Under the pieces are notes generated by a model. That model made no database searches and was not told where the DNA came from. It saw only the letters and a program-made list of their open reading frames with translations. Below, in pieces: positions 38,271 to 52,310 of a DNA stretch of 64,000 nt. A program made the position numbers and the translations under genes. The DNA is from Kalmusia sp. IMI 367209 (Eukaryota; Ascomycota; Dothideomycetes; Pleosporales; Didymosphaeriaceae). The DNA lies in the NCBI GenBank assembly GCA_027946365.1, contig JAPEUQ010000006.1, positions 1,736,001 through 1,800,000 on the forward strand, given 5' to 3'. Each line of letters starts with the position of its first letter. Within the stretch, counting starts at the first letter, position 1.

Positions 38271-40160
38271 AGCGCATAACCTTCCTGAAATCAACTCACC
38301 CCAGGTGTCCCCTGTGATACTAATCTCACTCTCAACGTTTCTCACGAAGATTAAACAGCATGGACTGACCTAGCGAGAAGAAAATTACAACGAAGTAAAG
38401 TTCAGACTATATCTGGTCCACCGAGACAAGTCCACTTGTTTTGAGGACACAAATCATGATCGACTGAAAGAAGATTCAAGTGAAGACTCCAAATTCAATA
38501 GTGCTGGCTGTGGACTAATGATCCTGGAAGAAAATGTAAATAGAGTGCATACTTCATGAATGTCTATTCAAAACAGAGCCTCCCAATAGTCACAGCCGAC
38601 CCTGCAATGACGTAAACTATATTTACTGGGGGCTCCTTTCTACATTAACATTGAGATGCGAGCGACTGGACATCCATCGTTTATGACCACAAATATGATA
38701 CAAGTCTACTTAGTAACCTGTCAACCAATTTCAGACACCCAATAACTCTTGGTAAGGTGGAAAAATATCATAGTTTCAATTGCTACATGCTCATTTTCCA
38801 AATGATAGCATTCTTATTGCAACTTACCAAGAATATCCCATTGTGAAACGGTATCTTGTTCTCTGCGTACATTCACTACATAGACCCAGCGTTAGTGGAT
38901 TTTGTTTCTAACATTCCACGTTCCAACAAAATGCAATCGTATACTATCATTATCCTAGATTTCTAGTGAACTATAGGTAGCCGAAAAGAATAATAAACAT
39001 ATAATAGCAGCGGCACCTCTCCCACTTAGTGACTCAAAAGGCGTGTAAAAGAGGGTGGTGTCAAGCGTTTGCGCTTCAGCAAGATCAAATGTTATTATGC
39101 GACAACCATACCGCCCTCTAACACAGTGTTAATACGAATGAAGTTATATTCTTAAGGGAGCCTGACATTCTAATGAATGCTACTATCTATCAGATATCTA
39201 ACATCAAATAAATGCAAGGCCTAGCCTAGTCATGGCAACCATGTTCAGCGACCTACAACTGCGACCGTCGACCTACAACTGCGACCGTACCTCGGGCCCA
39301 GAGTTACAGGTGAGCAAGTACTCACACTTCCGTTACACACATCATTTAGTCTCTATCCAATACAAAGTAATACAAACCTAATAACCCAATGACAACATGT
39401 GGATTATTCGTTATAAAAAGTAGTCGAAGCTATGTTGTTCTCGAATACGAAGTACACCAAAGCTAAATTAAGTCTTCCAATGCTATACTATCTATAACAT
39501 CCAATCGCACAGAAGGTATTTTACAATACCTGAAGACATGCTCGGCAATCGCGGTGTTTCCTACTACAAAAAAGAGAGTATTTCGGATACATTGGGTAGC
39601 ACACAGTTCTTGAGATATGTATTTTTGAATCTTCCTAGTGCAATGTACAGTACTAGGATGAAAGCTGGTCATGCGCCATAATACCCTTTACGACAAGGAA
39701 AACAGTATACTTAGTGGATTACGTACAGACATGTGTCCACTGGGTATGTATATTCATCGTGATGAATGAGGGCACGTGTGACATCGCATATTCTCCAGCT
39801 CTACGAAGCATGGCTAGGTCTTTGTTTCAGAGACTTAGAGTGACCCACGGGGTAAATTTGGCCGAAGACAGCTACGGAAGGGTGAGTGAGTACAAATTGT
39901 CCATTCCGGGCATAGCTGCACACGCCTCTCCCTTGAACAGGCTGAGTTGGACAGCCAAAAAAAAAACCAGAAAATTGATACGTGAGACTTCCGGATGCGG
40001 ACTTTGGTTTGGTTGGCAGTCCGAAAAGACCGAACACCTCGTGGTGTAAATTAAGATTTCGGAAGCGAGCAAGGCCCACACCTAGTACAAGAGATTAACA
40101 TTAGCTATGCTAGGTTCACCGCCTAGTAATCCCACCAGTGTCATGCACACATTCTTATGG
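38271..40160. other. AT-rich block without genes
   Basis: About 1.9 kb clearly richer in A+T than the flanking DNA, with dense stops in all six frames and many TA dinucleotides. No coding motif, inverted repeat or target-site duplication was recognised. It could be a degenerate, RIP-mutated repeat or simply AT-rich spacer. Confidence 0.4.
39249..39288. repeat. Perfect 20-bp tandem duplication
   Basis: The unit cgacctacaactgcgaccgt occurs twice, head to tail, without mismatch. It stands out because it is locally GC-rich inside an AT-rich block. Confidence 0.9.
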
Positions 40161-43133
40161 CCCAGTCCAAGCATCTCGTACACTTGTCGCAAATATCAGG
40201 CTATTTGTCCGTAGCTATCATGTGCAGTGAAGAGCTGTGGTGGAATTTAGGTTTGGATCAAGCTCATTGATCAGTCGCACAACATTTCCCCGCAAAACCT
40301 CGTGAGATTCCTGTTTGCAGTGCGATCCGGGCTGGAGCGGATAAAGACGAAGTGGGGGCATTCCTACTAGGCATCTGATCAATGTTGGCTAGACGTCTGT
40401 CTATTTACCCGTCTTAGGTTCGACGATAACAGGGAAAAGTAGTATTCGATTAGGAGAAACCTAAGTGGTCGATTTTGTAAGAAATTTTGGCTGGTGAATG
40501 GTTGTTCACTTGTAGGTGTGTGGTGACAATCCAGTTGCTGACGTGCATAAGCTCGACTTGAACCAACGTTTTCGTTGTCCGATTGGTAAGATACGAATCT
40601 TCTGTAGTGCATGTTAAGAAAGAGCGGGGTCTGATGCAATCCTACAGTGCACTTGGGGACTGCCAGGTTGTGGAAAACTTGAGCATAGGCTGCAGTTCGG
40701 AGGGAGGTTGTCCGTGAGCAGCAGCGCGTTAGTCGCACTGGAGAGGCTTATATCTCGTATGTCGAATATTGCCGGACCGAGAAACAGGTAGACGGATGCT
40801 TTTCCCATGCTCGTTCAATTATGGACTATGCAACAAGCGCCTCGCCAGTGGGCTTTGTGTACGTTGGCTGAGTTGGTGCGATTGTTGGTAAAATGTGCTG
40901 GATGCTATCAGAGAATGCCGCGTTTCCCTAGACCTTGAGTCTCGATTTGCGTCCTAAAAGCTGAGAGTGGACGCAATCATCCTTGTGCTGTCGTGCTCGT
41001 GGGCGGTAAGAATACTAGTGTGAACTGATAAAGCCGAGAGTGAAAGGCGGGGAAGGTGCATCTGCGGCCAAGCAGCCCAATGAGCCTGCTATGAGAACGG
41101 CGAACGATATTCGAGTGAAGGGCAAATGGGCAATATTGCTTGATTTCTTAGCATCCTAGCGTCGATCAGGTGAGGATCCTAGAAGACCGTTCCTTCCGTT
41201 GCAAGGCGGGGCAGCCGCATCTCCCTTGCTGCAACGCACCCAAAGTTCTGCCGACCATGCATGGCAGAGTAAGTGGATTGCGAAGATCGCCGACCGGATC
41301 AAGAACAATCGATACTATTGTGGGTCTGCGATCGTTTGTAATTTCGAGATGGTTGCGCGTGAGAAGTGTTCCCTCCCAGCCACCTCTTGCCAAGCACGAA
41401 AAAGTTGACGTGACGGCAGCATCTGCGTGATGGTTTATCGTCACACCGCGAGGCGGGCCGTAGGATTGTCCGGACGCTCGCCTGATGTGAGATGTAGATA
41501 TCCACACACGGCTGTATACTACTTGGGCAGCTAAGGTCGTGAGGGAGTCATAAGCTTTGGACTTGACCTAGGTAGAAACCTTGGTCTGCGAGTCTCTGGG
41601 TAAGACTGCTGGAGCTAGGCTAGGATAGTGGTGGTTCGATGTTGGCATGTGCTATCAGTAGGGAAGAGTTATTGATGAAGTAGGTGTTGATGCGAATGGC
41701 GTTGTACCAATTCTGCAATGACTGCCGCGCGTCGACACGGTCGTGTTGGACTAGCCTGTGCGCAGGCCGCGGTACGTGCCGCAGCAAGTAGCTTATGTGT
41801 AAGGCATGTTGTTATTGTTTGGTGCTCGTGGTCCGCCATGTTGACTTAAAATGAGATGGGCGATAGCAAGACAACGAAATGTTCCGGTCAGGGACGGACC
41901 CAACTCGGGTGGGGATTGACCATGCTGAAACACGGCGATGCTGCTCTGGGCGTGGACTCGCGTGGCACGACTCGATGCTAGCCGGAGTCGACTAGCAGAC
42001 GTCCGTTGCACCTTGATTCGGGGCGCTGGCATAACGTTGCAACAACGGTTCCTCATGCGGCGTGGGGGGATGGCCTCTGTTTGTTTTTCTTTCATGCGTG
42101 CGCTGGGTGGCAACGGGCTGCACCTGGGGTTTGCCACACGGCATGCGGCCTCGCAAGCACTCGGCGAGGGGCCCTCTGTCGCGCGGCAGCTCGCAGGAGC
42201 GTGCCGCTGCCGCTGCAGCTGAGCGTAGGGCCGGAGTGCTCGTTCGAGCTAGCGGAGGAAGGATGGCAGAAGTTTGGACGGGTGTTGGCGCCACTCTGCC
42301 TCTGATCAGCGCCGACGCTTGGCCGCGAAGAGCAACGGGGCGGACGACGTTAGGGTTAGGCGTGGCTCGAGGAAGCGGCATGGCGTGAGGACAGGGGCTG
42401 GGTGGTTGGGGGATTCATCTCTGTGCTCGTCTCGCGCCCCTGGAGGTGGTGGAGGGACGGGCTGGGCGCGGCGAACAAGCAAAGAAGACGCGTAGAAGCA
42501 GGTGGTGAGGCGGGCGTGCTCGAAGAAGCAGTCGCACGGCAGAAGCAGATGCGCACAGTGAGGCTGCGACGCTGGCGGCGCGCGAGAGAGGCTGTGATGG
42601 GCAGCTTTTGGCGGGCGTGTGTGAGGCTTTACAAATGCAAAGGCGTGGTGATTGGCACCCGCAGAGACCCTTTCACGCAAGCACACGCCTGCACGCCTGC
42701 ACGCTTGCGCGAAGCTCGCTAAGGGGCACGGTGCCTCTCCTGAAGGACGTCTATCCGGGCCTCCAGGCCAGGGGCTCACTTTTAGTGATTTGACCGTACT
42801 TACTTGCACGCACGCCCGACGCCCAGCCCGCCTGCTTTCACTACAGACGCTGTGCTGTAGTGCTACCGTCCCTGCTGCCTTCACCCATCTTCCTGCCCTC
42901 GCCGCCGGCCCCAGTGCGACACGCGCGCTGTATGAGGAGGGCTAAAGGCTAAATCCAGCACCTCCGCGCTGCCTCCGCATCAACCTATGACCGGCGTCCA
43001 AAACAATTCGCCCATCGACACTATAACCTCTCCCGGCTCGACCACGTTTTCGCCTACGCCGTGCGCAACGTTCCAACCTGGCACTGCGCACGACCGCATA
43101 GCACCATAACGGCAGTGCCGCGTGCCGGCAGTA
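40161..43133. other. Gene-free interval upstream of the kinesin
   Basis: Composition returns to GC-rich from about 41.9 kb. Many overlapping frames near 42.0-42.9 kb reflect GC bias. The last 200 bases before the kinesin start are C-rich leader-like sequence. No gene supported. Confidence 0.35.
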
Positions 43134-46100
43134 ATGGCCTCTCCTCCAGGCTCGCCGCCCGGCGCAATCCAGCGTCCCATGAGCGCCATGATCCGCCCAA
43201 ACCGCTCCAGCAGCAGGATGAGCATGAGCAGCAAGCAGGGCGGCTCGCGAGCGTCAGACGATGACTCTAAGACGGCTGTCAAAGTTGGTAGGTCCCGCCC
43301 AAAGCCTGTGTTTCCCCCCCGCAAAAAAAAAAGGCAGCTCTAACGCAAGTCTAATGCAGCTGTTCGCGTGCGCCCACCGCTCAAGTCTGGCGACCCGGGC
43401 TTCGACCTCGTCCCGCAGCGCTTTCGCGGCTCGACCGTCCAGGTTTCGTCGGGTTCGAGTCTCGCCGTCGACGCCGCCGGCGGGCGCAAAGTCTTCGTCT
43501 TCGACCGCGTATTTGGCGAGGATATCGAGCAGGAAGGCGTTTACGAATATGTCAGCGAGAGCGTCACCTCCTTTGTCGAAGGTTACAATGTTTCCATTCT
43601 TGCATACGGCCAGTCCGGCGCTGGCAAGTCGTACACGATGGGCACCACGGGCCCGCGCGACCAGGGAGACGCTGAGATCATGGGTATGGTTTCGTTGACT
43701 GGCTGGAAAAGACCATGTATGCTGACTGTAGGCAGGTATAATTCCGCGTGCCGCTGCTACTCTGTTTGAGAAGCTTGATGGACCAAATCGCGCCGCCGGC
43801 TCAGGCATACGTGCGCCATCACGGTTGTCTGGACTCGGTGCCGCGCAGAGCATACATAGCAAATCCGCGAGCAACAAAAATTGGCAACTGAAGGCGACTT
43901 ATGTTGAGGTAGGCATGCTCGCCCTCTAGATAGCAATCTCTAACGCGGACAGATCTATAACGAGCAACTTCGTGATCTGCTTGTGCCAGAGCACACCCCC
44001 GCACACGAGCGTCCTGCAGTCGCGATTCGGGAGGATACCAAGGGACGCATTCTGCTCACCGGACTTACCCAAATCGCCATCAACTCCATCGAAGATCTCT
44101 TAAACGCACTCAACTTCGGTTCTGCCATTCGTCAGACCGATGCCACCGCCGTGAACGCGAAATCGTCCCGCTCACACGCCGTGTTCAGCTTAAACCTCGT
44201 CCAGAAGAAGAGCTCCAAAGGGACACTCACTAAGCGCGAAAAACGCATGTCCGTTCCCCTCGAAGCCATGTCTGGCAGCAGTGAGAATTGGGTTACGGTC
44301 GACAGTAAACTCCATTTCGTCGACTTGGCGGGTAGTGAAAGGCTGAAGAATACTCAAGCGCAGGGTGAGCGAGCAAAGGAAGGAATTTCGATCAATGCTG
44401 GACTTGCCAGCTTGGGCAAGGTCATTTCCCAGCTTTCCTCACGATCACATGGCGCTCATGTTTCCTATCGGGATTCGAAGTTGACTCGTCTATTACAAGA
44501 CTCGCTCGGTGGTAATGCAATCACCTACATGATTGCTTGCGTCAACCCTGCCGAGTTCCATCTAAGCGAGACTCTGAACACAGTCCAGTATGCTCAGCGC
44601 GCTCGGGCGATCCAGATAAAGCCGCAGATCCAACAAGTACACGACGATGGCGACAAGCAGGCAGTCATTGATCGATTGCGCGCGGAAGTTCAGTTCCTGC
44701 GCGATCAGATCAGGCTCTCGGAGCGGACCGATAGGAAGAAGACGAATCCCCAGGAACGGGGCGAGCGTCAGAACGAGCGTGAGATTGAGCTCAACAACCA
44801 CCTGCTTGATGTACAAGAGAACTATAATGCTCTGAGTGCTCGCCACGCGAAACTTATCTCGGAAATTACAAAGGCTCGCGACAATGACTCCGAAGAGACG
44901 CCTACACTTAGGGATGCAGTTGGTGATGCCGCTGTTGAGCGACTGAAACGATCGAATTCCTTTGCGGAAGCGGTTGAGTCAGTAGTACTGGAGTACGAGA
45001 AGACCATCCAAAGCTTAGAGTCCTCTCTCTCGAACACCAGGTCTTCCTTGTCGACCAACGAAAGCGAACTCCTCGAAAAGGAAACTCGAATCGCATTTCT
45101 CGAAAGCCAGGCACAGCAATTGCAGGCTCGTATTCAAAAAGCAATTGACCGCGAGGCCAGTAATGAAGAGTACGTAAAGACCCTCGAGGCTCAAGTCGAT
45201 AACAGCGCTTCTGGTATTGAGAAGAACGATACCGTCATTTCAGACCTCAGGGAGAAGTTGCAAAAGGCTCGTGAGAACGAAACTAGCTGTGAAGACTATA
45301 TTTCAACTTTGGAGGAACGTCTCGCTGAGAATGAACAAGAGGTGGACTTGATGCAGCGGGAGATCGAGCGATTGAAGCACGTCGTCGAAAGACAGCGTAG
45401 TATTGGCAAACTCGACAATCTTCTGTACGAGCTAGACAGCATTCGTCAGACCGACGCAAAGGGTGACGAGCCGCTCGTGAATGGCCACTCAAAGAAGCCT
45501 AGTGATCCATTCGTGGAGCATCGCTTGTCGGAAGCTGGAAACCGTCAGCTCAATAACAATGCGGATGTCATCGCAGAGGAAGACGAAGCCGAACGACCGT
45601 CAACAGCTGGCGCCGCTCCTCCTGCCGTAGATGGAACTGCAGATCAAGAGGAAGACCAAGTGCCAAAAGTTTCTACCAAGGACCTGCAGCCAGAAGATGT
45701 TGTTGAAGTACCTCAGAGCCCCGCACAGTCTCGATACGTTCAGGACAAGCTGGAGACCGTCACACAGGAGCTTTTTGATCTTCGTGTGGAACATGAAAAC
45801 ACACGTGACGACTACGACAGGCTTCTGCACAAGTACCAGGAGGCCTTACGCACAATGGCTTCCCTTCAAGATACTGTGGATGAGGCACGTCACCGACGAC
45901 CTTCATTAGCCGAGTCTTCTCGGCCAGCATCTTTTTTAGCGGACGCGGGGGTGAACGGACTCAAAGTAGAGGATGGGCAACCATCATCCTCGCGTACTTT
46001 GTCTGCGGAGTTGTCTTTAGCGGAATCTGGCAATACATTGACTCCAGACGAGGAGGCAGAAGTAGCGGCAGAGAACCTTGAGACTGAAATTGCAGAGCCC

Positions 46101-48520
46101 AGATCAGACTCGACAGACAAGCTAGTACAAAATGAGTCTGACATATTACGAGAGCTAGAGAACCTAAAGAAGTTGCATGCCGAAAAGGAGGAACGAATGG
46201 CAGAGTTGAACAACAACTATTCCGAACTTCAAGAGCAGCACCAGGATACCCTGGATTACGTGGAAGAACTCAAGACAGAGGTGACCAAGGCTCAAATGGT
46301 GCGCCCTAGCTCGCCCACAGCGCAGATCATCCGCCGAAAATCCAGCCAGAACGTGGTCGCCAACGATCGCTCAAACCGTGCCTTTGCTTCTCTTCGCAAC
46401 ATTGCTCTTGAGAATTTCGAGGAACAGCCAGACACGATTCAGAACTTCGAGCTCAACTTGAACTCCATCATGACTGAGTTGCATATGCGATCTGAGCGAG
46501 TTCAAGCGTTGGAAGCCGAGGTTGGCTCTGTTCGGAAGGAAATGGAGGGCAAGATGACCTTGATCAGCGGCCTCACCAAGGAACGGTCAAGTTTGAAAAC
46601 CTCGTCTCCCCTCGACATCTCTGTCGTTGCAACGATGCAAGAACAACTCAGACATAGTGAGGAGCAGATTCAAGAGTTGAAGGGCTCGCATTCGCAACGA
46701 GAGCAAGAGCTTCTGGCACAGATCGCGAGCCTCAAGTCATCTGTTGCTTCTGCAGATAGTCTAAACGAGCCTCTTTCTCCACGGGAAGTTTCGCCTCCGG
46801 CCCTGGCGTCCATGGACGACTCGGCGACCGCAGAGGGTGACGAGGCACAACAAGCACAAATCGCCAAGCTGCAAGAAGAGTTGACTCAGTGGCAGTCGAA
46901 ACATATGCAGGCCATCGAGGCTACGAAAGCATCAGAGCAGCAACAACTAGCAAGCGCACGAGAACTGGAATCCACGATGAAGAAACTCGAAGAGGATCAC
47001 TCTGCACGTCTGGCTGAGTTGGAGAAATCCCATGGTGAACGTGCCGCGGCCCAGCTTGAGCAAGAGAAGTCCGAACATGCTGAACTTGTCGCAGCTCTTC
47101 AGACTCAGGTAGATGAGCACAAAGCCACTGCTGTCAACAACGCGGCTCGACTCTCCGAGCTCGAAGACTTACACGCCAAGATCCTCCAGCAGGTTGAAGA
47201 AGATGCAGAAGCGGCAAAGCTCAAAGAAAAAGAGCTGGAAACCCACAAGTCGCTCGTGTCAAACTTGGAGAAGCAGATCGAAGAGCACAAAGCTGCTGTT
47301 GAATTTCATGAACAAAGCATAGAAACGCTCAAGCAGTCTCACACGGCTGAGCTAGACAAGTTGGCCGCGGAGCTTGCTACTCAGCAGAACTCGTCGCAGA
47401 CGCTTCAGGCAGATCTCACAAAAGCGAAGGCAGACATGGAGAGCCTGCTTTCTGGAGTCTCCTCCGCTTTGGAAGGGGAAACAGACATGACGCAGATTCA
47501 CTCGAAGATCCAGACGTTAGTCGAGGAGCGTAAGTCCTTGAGTGACCGCATGGACCAAGCTGTCAACGACCTTGAGTCCGCACGAAATGAGCTGACCGAA
47601 TCTACTAAATCGGTTGAGAGTCTCAAGAGCAATATCAAGGAGCTCGAAGCGATCAACGCGGATGTCGTCGAACAGTGGAAACAGATTAGCGATAAGGAAA
47701 GGAAGAGCTCTCGACTTGTGCAAGAATTAGAAGAGCAACTCAACGCGAACTTCGATCAACATGCTGCAGCAACAAACCGCTTGTCTGCTCTTCAGACTGA
47801 GCGTAGCCGCGAGCTCCAGGACGCAATCGACCGCAGGGAACAGCTTGAGCGAGAAGTAGAGCAGTCCCGGATTCAGATTGCACTTCTAGAGGTATGTAAC
47901 GAGAAGCCATTTGGGTTGATTCACGCTAATTTGGATAGTCTCAACTTGCGGACGCGAAGCGCGTTTCTAATCGCGAATCGATTGATCCCCGCGAGAATCT
48001 TCAACGGTCAAATTCCAACAATTCCAACATCCGTTCGAGTACAAACCACAACTCGCTGCCCTCACCTCCACCGGCTATTCCGCTACCTCCACTGCCGGGC
48101 AGCCCCCCGCCTCAAGCTAACGGCGCTTCGCCACCCGCATCCCGCCACCAGAGCAAGGACATTGCGCAGGCGCAACTGGTCGAGGACCAAGAAGCGCGTA
48201 TCCGCACGATTGAGAAGCATCTATTCGCGGAGAAGCAGCTCACGGCTACTTTGGAAGACGCTCTCACCGACTTGGAGCAATCGAGCCAGAAGACCAAAGA
48301 AGAGGTCGGGAAATGGCAGAAGAAATGTGTTGGTCTCGAAGAGGAGCTCAACGTCATGAAGAAGGAGCGCAGCATGGCGCGCCACTCGCTGCAAGCTGTC
48401 GAGGAAGAGCGCAGCGCACGGCTACGCGTTGAAGCCGAGCGTGCCCACCTGGAAGCTCGCATGGCCCAACTCAACAACAGCAACAAGAAAAAGAAGAAGA
48501 GCGGACTTAACTGCTTCTAA
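43134..48520 (+). CDS. N-terminal motor kinesin with very long coiled-coil tail
   Basis: Five exons: 43134-43287, 43360-43683, 43736-43908, 43953-47891, 47939-48520. Total 5,172 nt, 1,723 residues. The motor starts after a 45-residue Ser/Pro/Arg-rich lead: VAVRVRPPLKSGDPGF, P-loop GQSGAGKS (135-142), switch I NAKSSRSH (285-292), switch II DLAGSE (341-346), then SYRDSKLTRLLQDSLGGNA. Between the P-loop and YNEQLRDLL lies a Ser/Ala-rich insert of about 35 residues. From about 460 to 1,550 there is near-continuous heptad coiled coil, broken by polar linkers, then a Pro-rich patch (PPPAIPLPPLPGSPPP) and a final coiled coil ending KKKKKSGLNCF. It should be a plus-end-directed dimeric motor. KIF4/KIF21-type (kinesin-4) is my best guess but subfamily placement needs a tree. 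Confidence 0.93.
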
Positions 48521-51500
48521 GCACCCGATTCATTCAACCCTTATATACCGCCCCGACTGATTCTTTCCCTTCGGTGTATAATTTGCACATATACATCTGC
48601 TTTTACCGGCGCCTGGGAGGGAAAGCTACATACCCCGATACACCACTTCATCATCATACTTTTTTTATTACCTTGAACACCCATTCCATTCGCTTTCTTT
48701 TCCGAAATGTGTTTATGATTTGCGACGCCCTGTGGGTACGTACCTTTACCCCACCTTTACTGCATATAGTCGCCAGCCATGCGTGGCTGGTCGGCAGAGT
48801 GTATCAAGCTTTCTTCTCTTCTTTTCTTGTGTTCTTGATTGATGTCCTATACGCGCCTGCACCATACCCCCTTTTTTTCGATTCGAGCTGTTTATTGTGT
48901 GAGATAAGATAATGCATTTCATGGACGGTGGACATTCATATCGTTAATGTACCTTTTGGTGGCGGAAAAAAAGGTCATGCTTGGCGGGAAATTGCGCTTG
49001 CACATTTGCTTCCGAGAGGATAGCGTGAAGTCGCCTCGGAAGGGAGCTTCTTGTTTATGAACTTGGGGGAGGAGGAGGTGATGACTGGGGATGCCAGGCT
49101 GGGGGACGAGTCGGATGAGATCGGATGTGGGGATGAGATATTGCAGCTTCTTAATTACATACCCCCTTTGTTTTCGCCTTTACTTGTGGCCTTTCCTTGC
49201 GAGTGCATGTGCAGTTTGTATAGATTAGGTCGCACGAGACTCAACTACTGTCTGGGAAGAAAAAATTCCTGACCAACGTCTGGAGATCATCTGAACAGAG
49301 TAAGTCTTCCTTCGTGAACATATTCGCTTCTGGCGACCACTGCATCGGAACCTGCATATTGGCCAAACACAACGCCGAGCGCCTCATACTACTGATCAAC
49401 TCATCTTCGTCGTTAAGACTCAGACCGTCTTCTTAGGAATGGGCCACGCTGGAAGCGAACACGGTCTTTAGCGTGCCTAGATACTGAACGCAAAATCAGC
49501 AAGAATTGAATAGGGATTTGGTTGCTCGTGCATGTCGCAACCAAGCGTATAAGAGATCCAACCCTCTCTTCGCGACCGAGAGGAGCGTACTTCGCACAAG
49601 AGATCTCACACTATAGCGTTTTGCTTGTCTCGCTGGCGTAATATAGAGTACGTTGCAGAGACTTTGCGAGAAGAGACGATACCTACGTGGTTGAACCGCG
49701 CGCTATCGTTGTTGCATGTGGATTTGATATCAGATGGGATATATGTACTCATTTACGACCGCAGTGAGGGAGCTATTGCTACGTTACGAACGGTTTTGAA
49801 TCTCCATGTTGCGGACTGCGTCGTCGAGCGCACTTTTCGTGACTCGTTACTGGGTTTGTTTGGATCTATGGGGCTGTCATGTTGATGTGAATCTTACAGC
49901 GGCGGCTAGAAGGCGAGGTAGAGGGCTGGTATTATGAATTTGCTTGTTGCATTGAACGTAACTCTGCTTTGGCTTGGACACCTTTGAGCGGGATTGCACT
50001 GGCCTGGTCGAAGGGGAGTGTTAGGTCTTGTTTCGCTGGAGTTTTGCTTAGAGGGAAAGATTCCTGATATCTTATAGCTGGATGGCCGGCTGGGGTCAAG
50101 TGTGATTTCGACTCTGATTTGGGTCTGCATCGTTTGGCTATTGGTAAATGTAATGATGTCGATGAGTTCTTTGCTTGGAAGCATGATTTGTAAATTGTGC
50201 TCATGCTGGGCGTGACCAGCAGCCGTTCATGTGTATCTAGTTCATATTGTGCATGTTACAATGGAAGAAAGTAGTCATGGGAAGGGCTTCAGGTGCTGTT
50301 GTCTGGACTTTGGTGTCTTAAAGCCTAGCTGAAGCTGTCGAACCAAGCTAGGTTGTCGCCACGAATTCTGCATAGTCATTCAAACGCAACGGTCGTGACT
50401 TGGTGAATTTGTCTCAACAAATCATCTAGGATATGATGTGTACAGTATGTAGAAGCTGCATACCAGCGGGCTCTAGGTTGCTTCATCGATGGTACCCATC
50501 AGCACGCGATGCTTTCCTCTTTACACACCTCCCAATGCATCGTGCAATACATAGAACCGGTCTAATATGTTCTCCATAAAGTGAAATAAATATATCCACA
50601 GTCTTGTGTTGTTCGGAATCACCTCTCGGACGGAGGAGTCGCTTACATAACTAGCCTACGGTAAAACGTATCTCCGCTCGCGCCTGCGTCTAAAATTTCG
50701 AACCCAACCCGAGCTTCTGCTGTCAACACCTCTCACCAGGTTTCAACGCGTCTACACGCGCGCTTTTGATTCTCAGAATATATCGACGTACTAACCAGCC
50801 TTCATCACTCAGCTCCCGTGCGCAGTAAGTTACCATCTCTCCATCAGTTTTCGCAGCAGAAGATTACACTTCATAACAATCCAACTCCTATAGCTCCGTG
50901 ATGGACATAAATACTCTAGAATTACAATGATGCACATCATCAGCCGCTTTTTTGTCAGGTTGCATTCGAAACATGGCTTACGCGTGTAACAGGGACATAA
51001 TCATCGAGCCTGCGCGCGCACCTGGTACTGCTTTATTTCTCTTAAAAGGTATGACTTCCCGCTCTTCTTCACACCCCACCCTGCGGCATAGTGATGATAC
51101 TGTGACACCGGAAAGGCATTCCTCGACCTGAATATACAATGTCGATTCTGTCAAACTTAAGTTTCAGCCTTGTCTGATTGTGCTCTCACACATACTTTCT
51201 TACCACGCATATCTTTGGTTCGCAAAGCTAACTTTGCACCTCAGGTACATTTCCGCCTCTTCCTCTCTTACGATCGCCCTTGCTATGATGAAACATCTCC
51301 GATGCAACGGGCGGACAGATTGTACTCCTCAACCGGCATCCGTTTACAACAGGACGTACAAACCTGTGGGTGTTTGGAAGGGGAGATACTTGTTGATAAC
51401 GCATCTTCTGATCGCCATCATACTGCACACCTCGAGCGATATCCTTTTTTGATGAGAGGCTAACCGAGGCTGTAGGTATGCCAAATATCGTCTTTTATGT

Positions 51501-52000
51501 GGTGCTCCATCTTTTCATGATGATATCTTGATATTCACACTGTGTGAACGGTTTCTGCCGTATTGATCTTACCAAAAAAATCTGATTTAATGAGGTATGT
51601 CATCTACGAACATAGAACTGTGGACTTTAGCTAACGGAAGACAGCCTGATCTCAGATGGAGACTACCTTGCTCGTCCAACGAGGATGCATGTTTCGCCTT
51701 TTGGATCGAAGCTGACTGTTACTCTCCGCAGGTTCTGTTTCCCGTGTTCTGTTCACGGTTGCTTGGTCGTTTGAATGGAACGTATGCTCACCGTTTCCTC
51801 TCACCCACTTCACCTGATGAACAACCATTTTCGCTGTGTTCTTACCGAGTTCATCGTTGAAGAAACAAAACCATTTCACCTTGGAGAACTGATACCCTAG
51901 TCAAGCCTTCACCTTCCGCACTATCACTGCCAGGAATCGTGCTAACGGCATCAAGGTCTTTGAATACCATGCGAGCCTCCAGGGCATTTCCACTCTATCC
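48521..52000. other. Gene-free interval downstream of the kinesin
   Basis: The first 600 bases are T-rich and fit a 3' untranslated region. The remainder has short frames on both strands with no motif I can recognise. Confidence 0.35.
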
Positions 52001-52294
52001 ACTAGTCTAGTCTATCGCTTCCCTACTATAAAATCCACAGTGAATTCGTTCGAGACTCTTTATTTGTCGGTGTGCGTTGGACAGCGTGTCAACAGCTGCA
52101 CCTCAATGTCCGTCCCCGTGAAGCCACATGCACCCATGTTACCTTGCACGTACTATCCCCCCAAGCAACCGCGCTCGTCCCGCTCCGCGCTTCTCCTCCA
52201 CCCGTCTTCTCCCGCACCGCTCTTTCCCTCCCCTCCACCTGTCCCGTTGCGAACCGTGATTGTCGGTGTTCGGTGGAGATCCCCTTTCGGTATC

Positions 52295-52310
52295 GCCCGC
52301 CCGCCCGCCC
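52295..52310. repeat. (GCCC)4 microsatellite
   Basis: Four uninterrupted GCCC units in a C-rich tract. Confidence 0.8.

Noticed and set aside
42306..42884. 192-codon minus-strand frame
   Set aside because: Several frames are open here at once because of GC bias.
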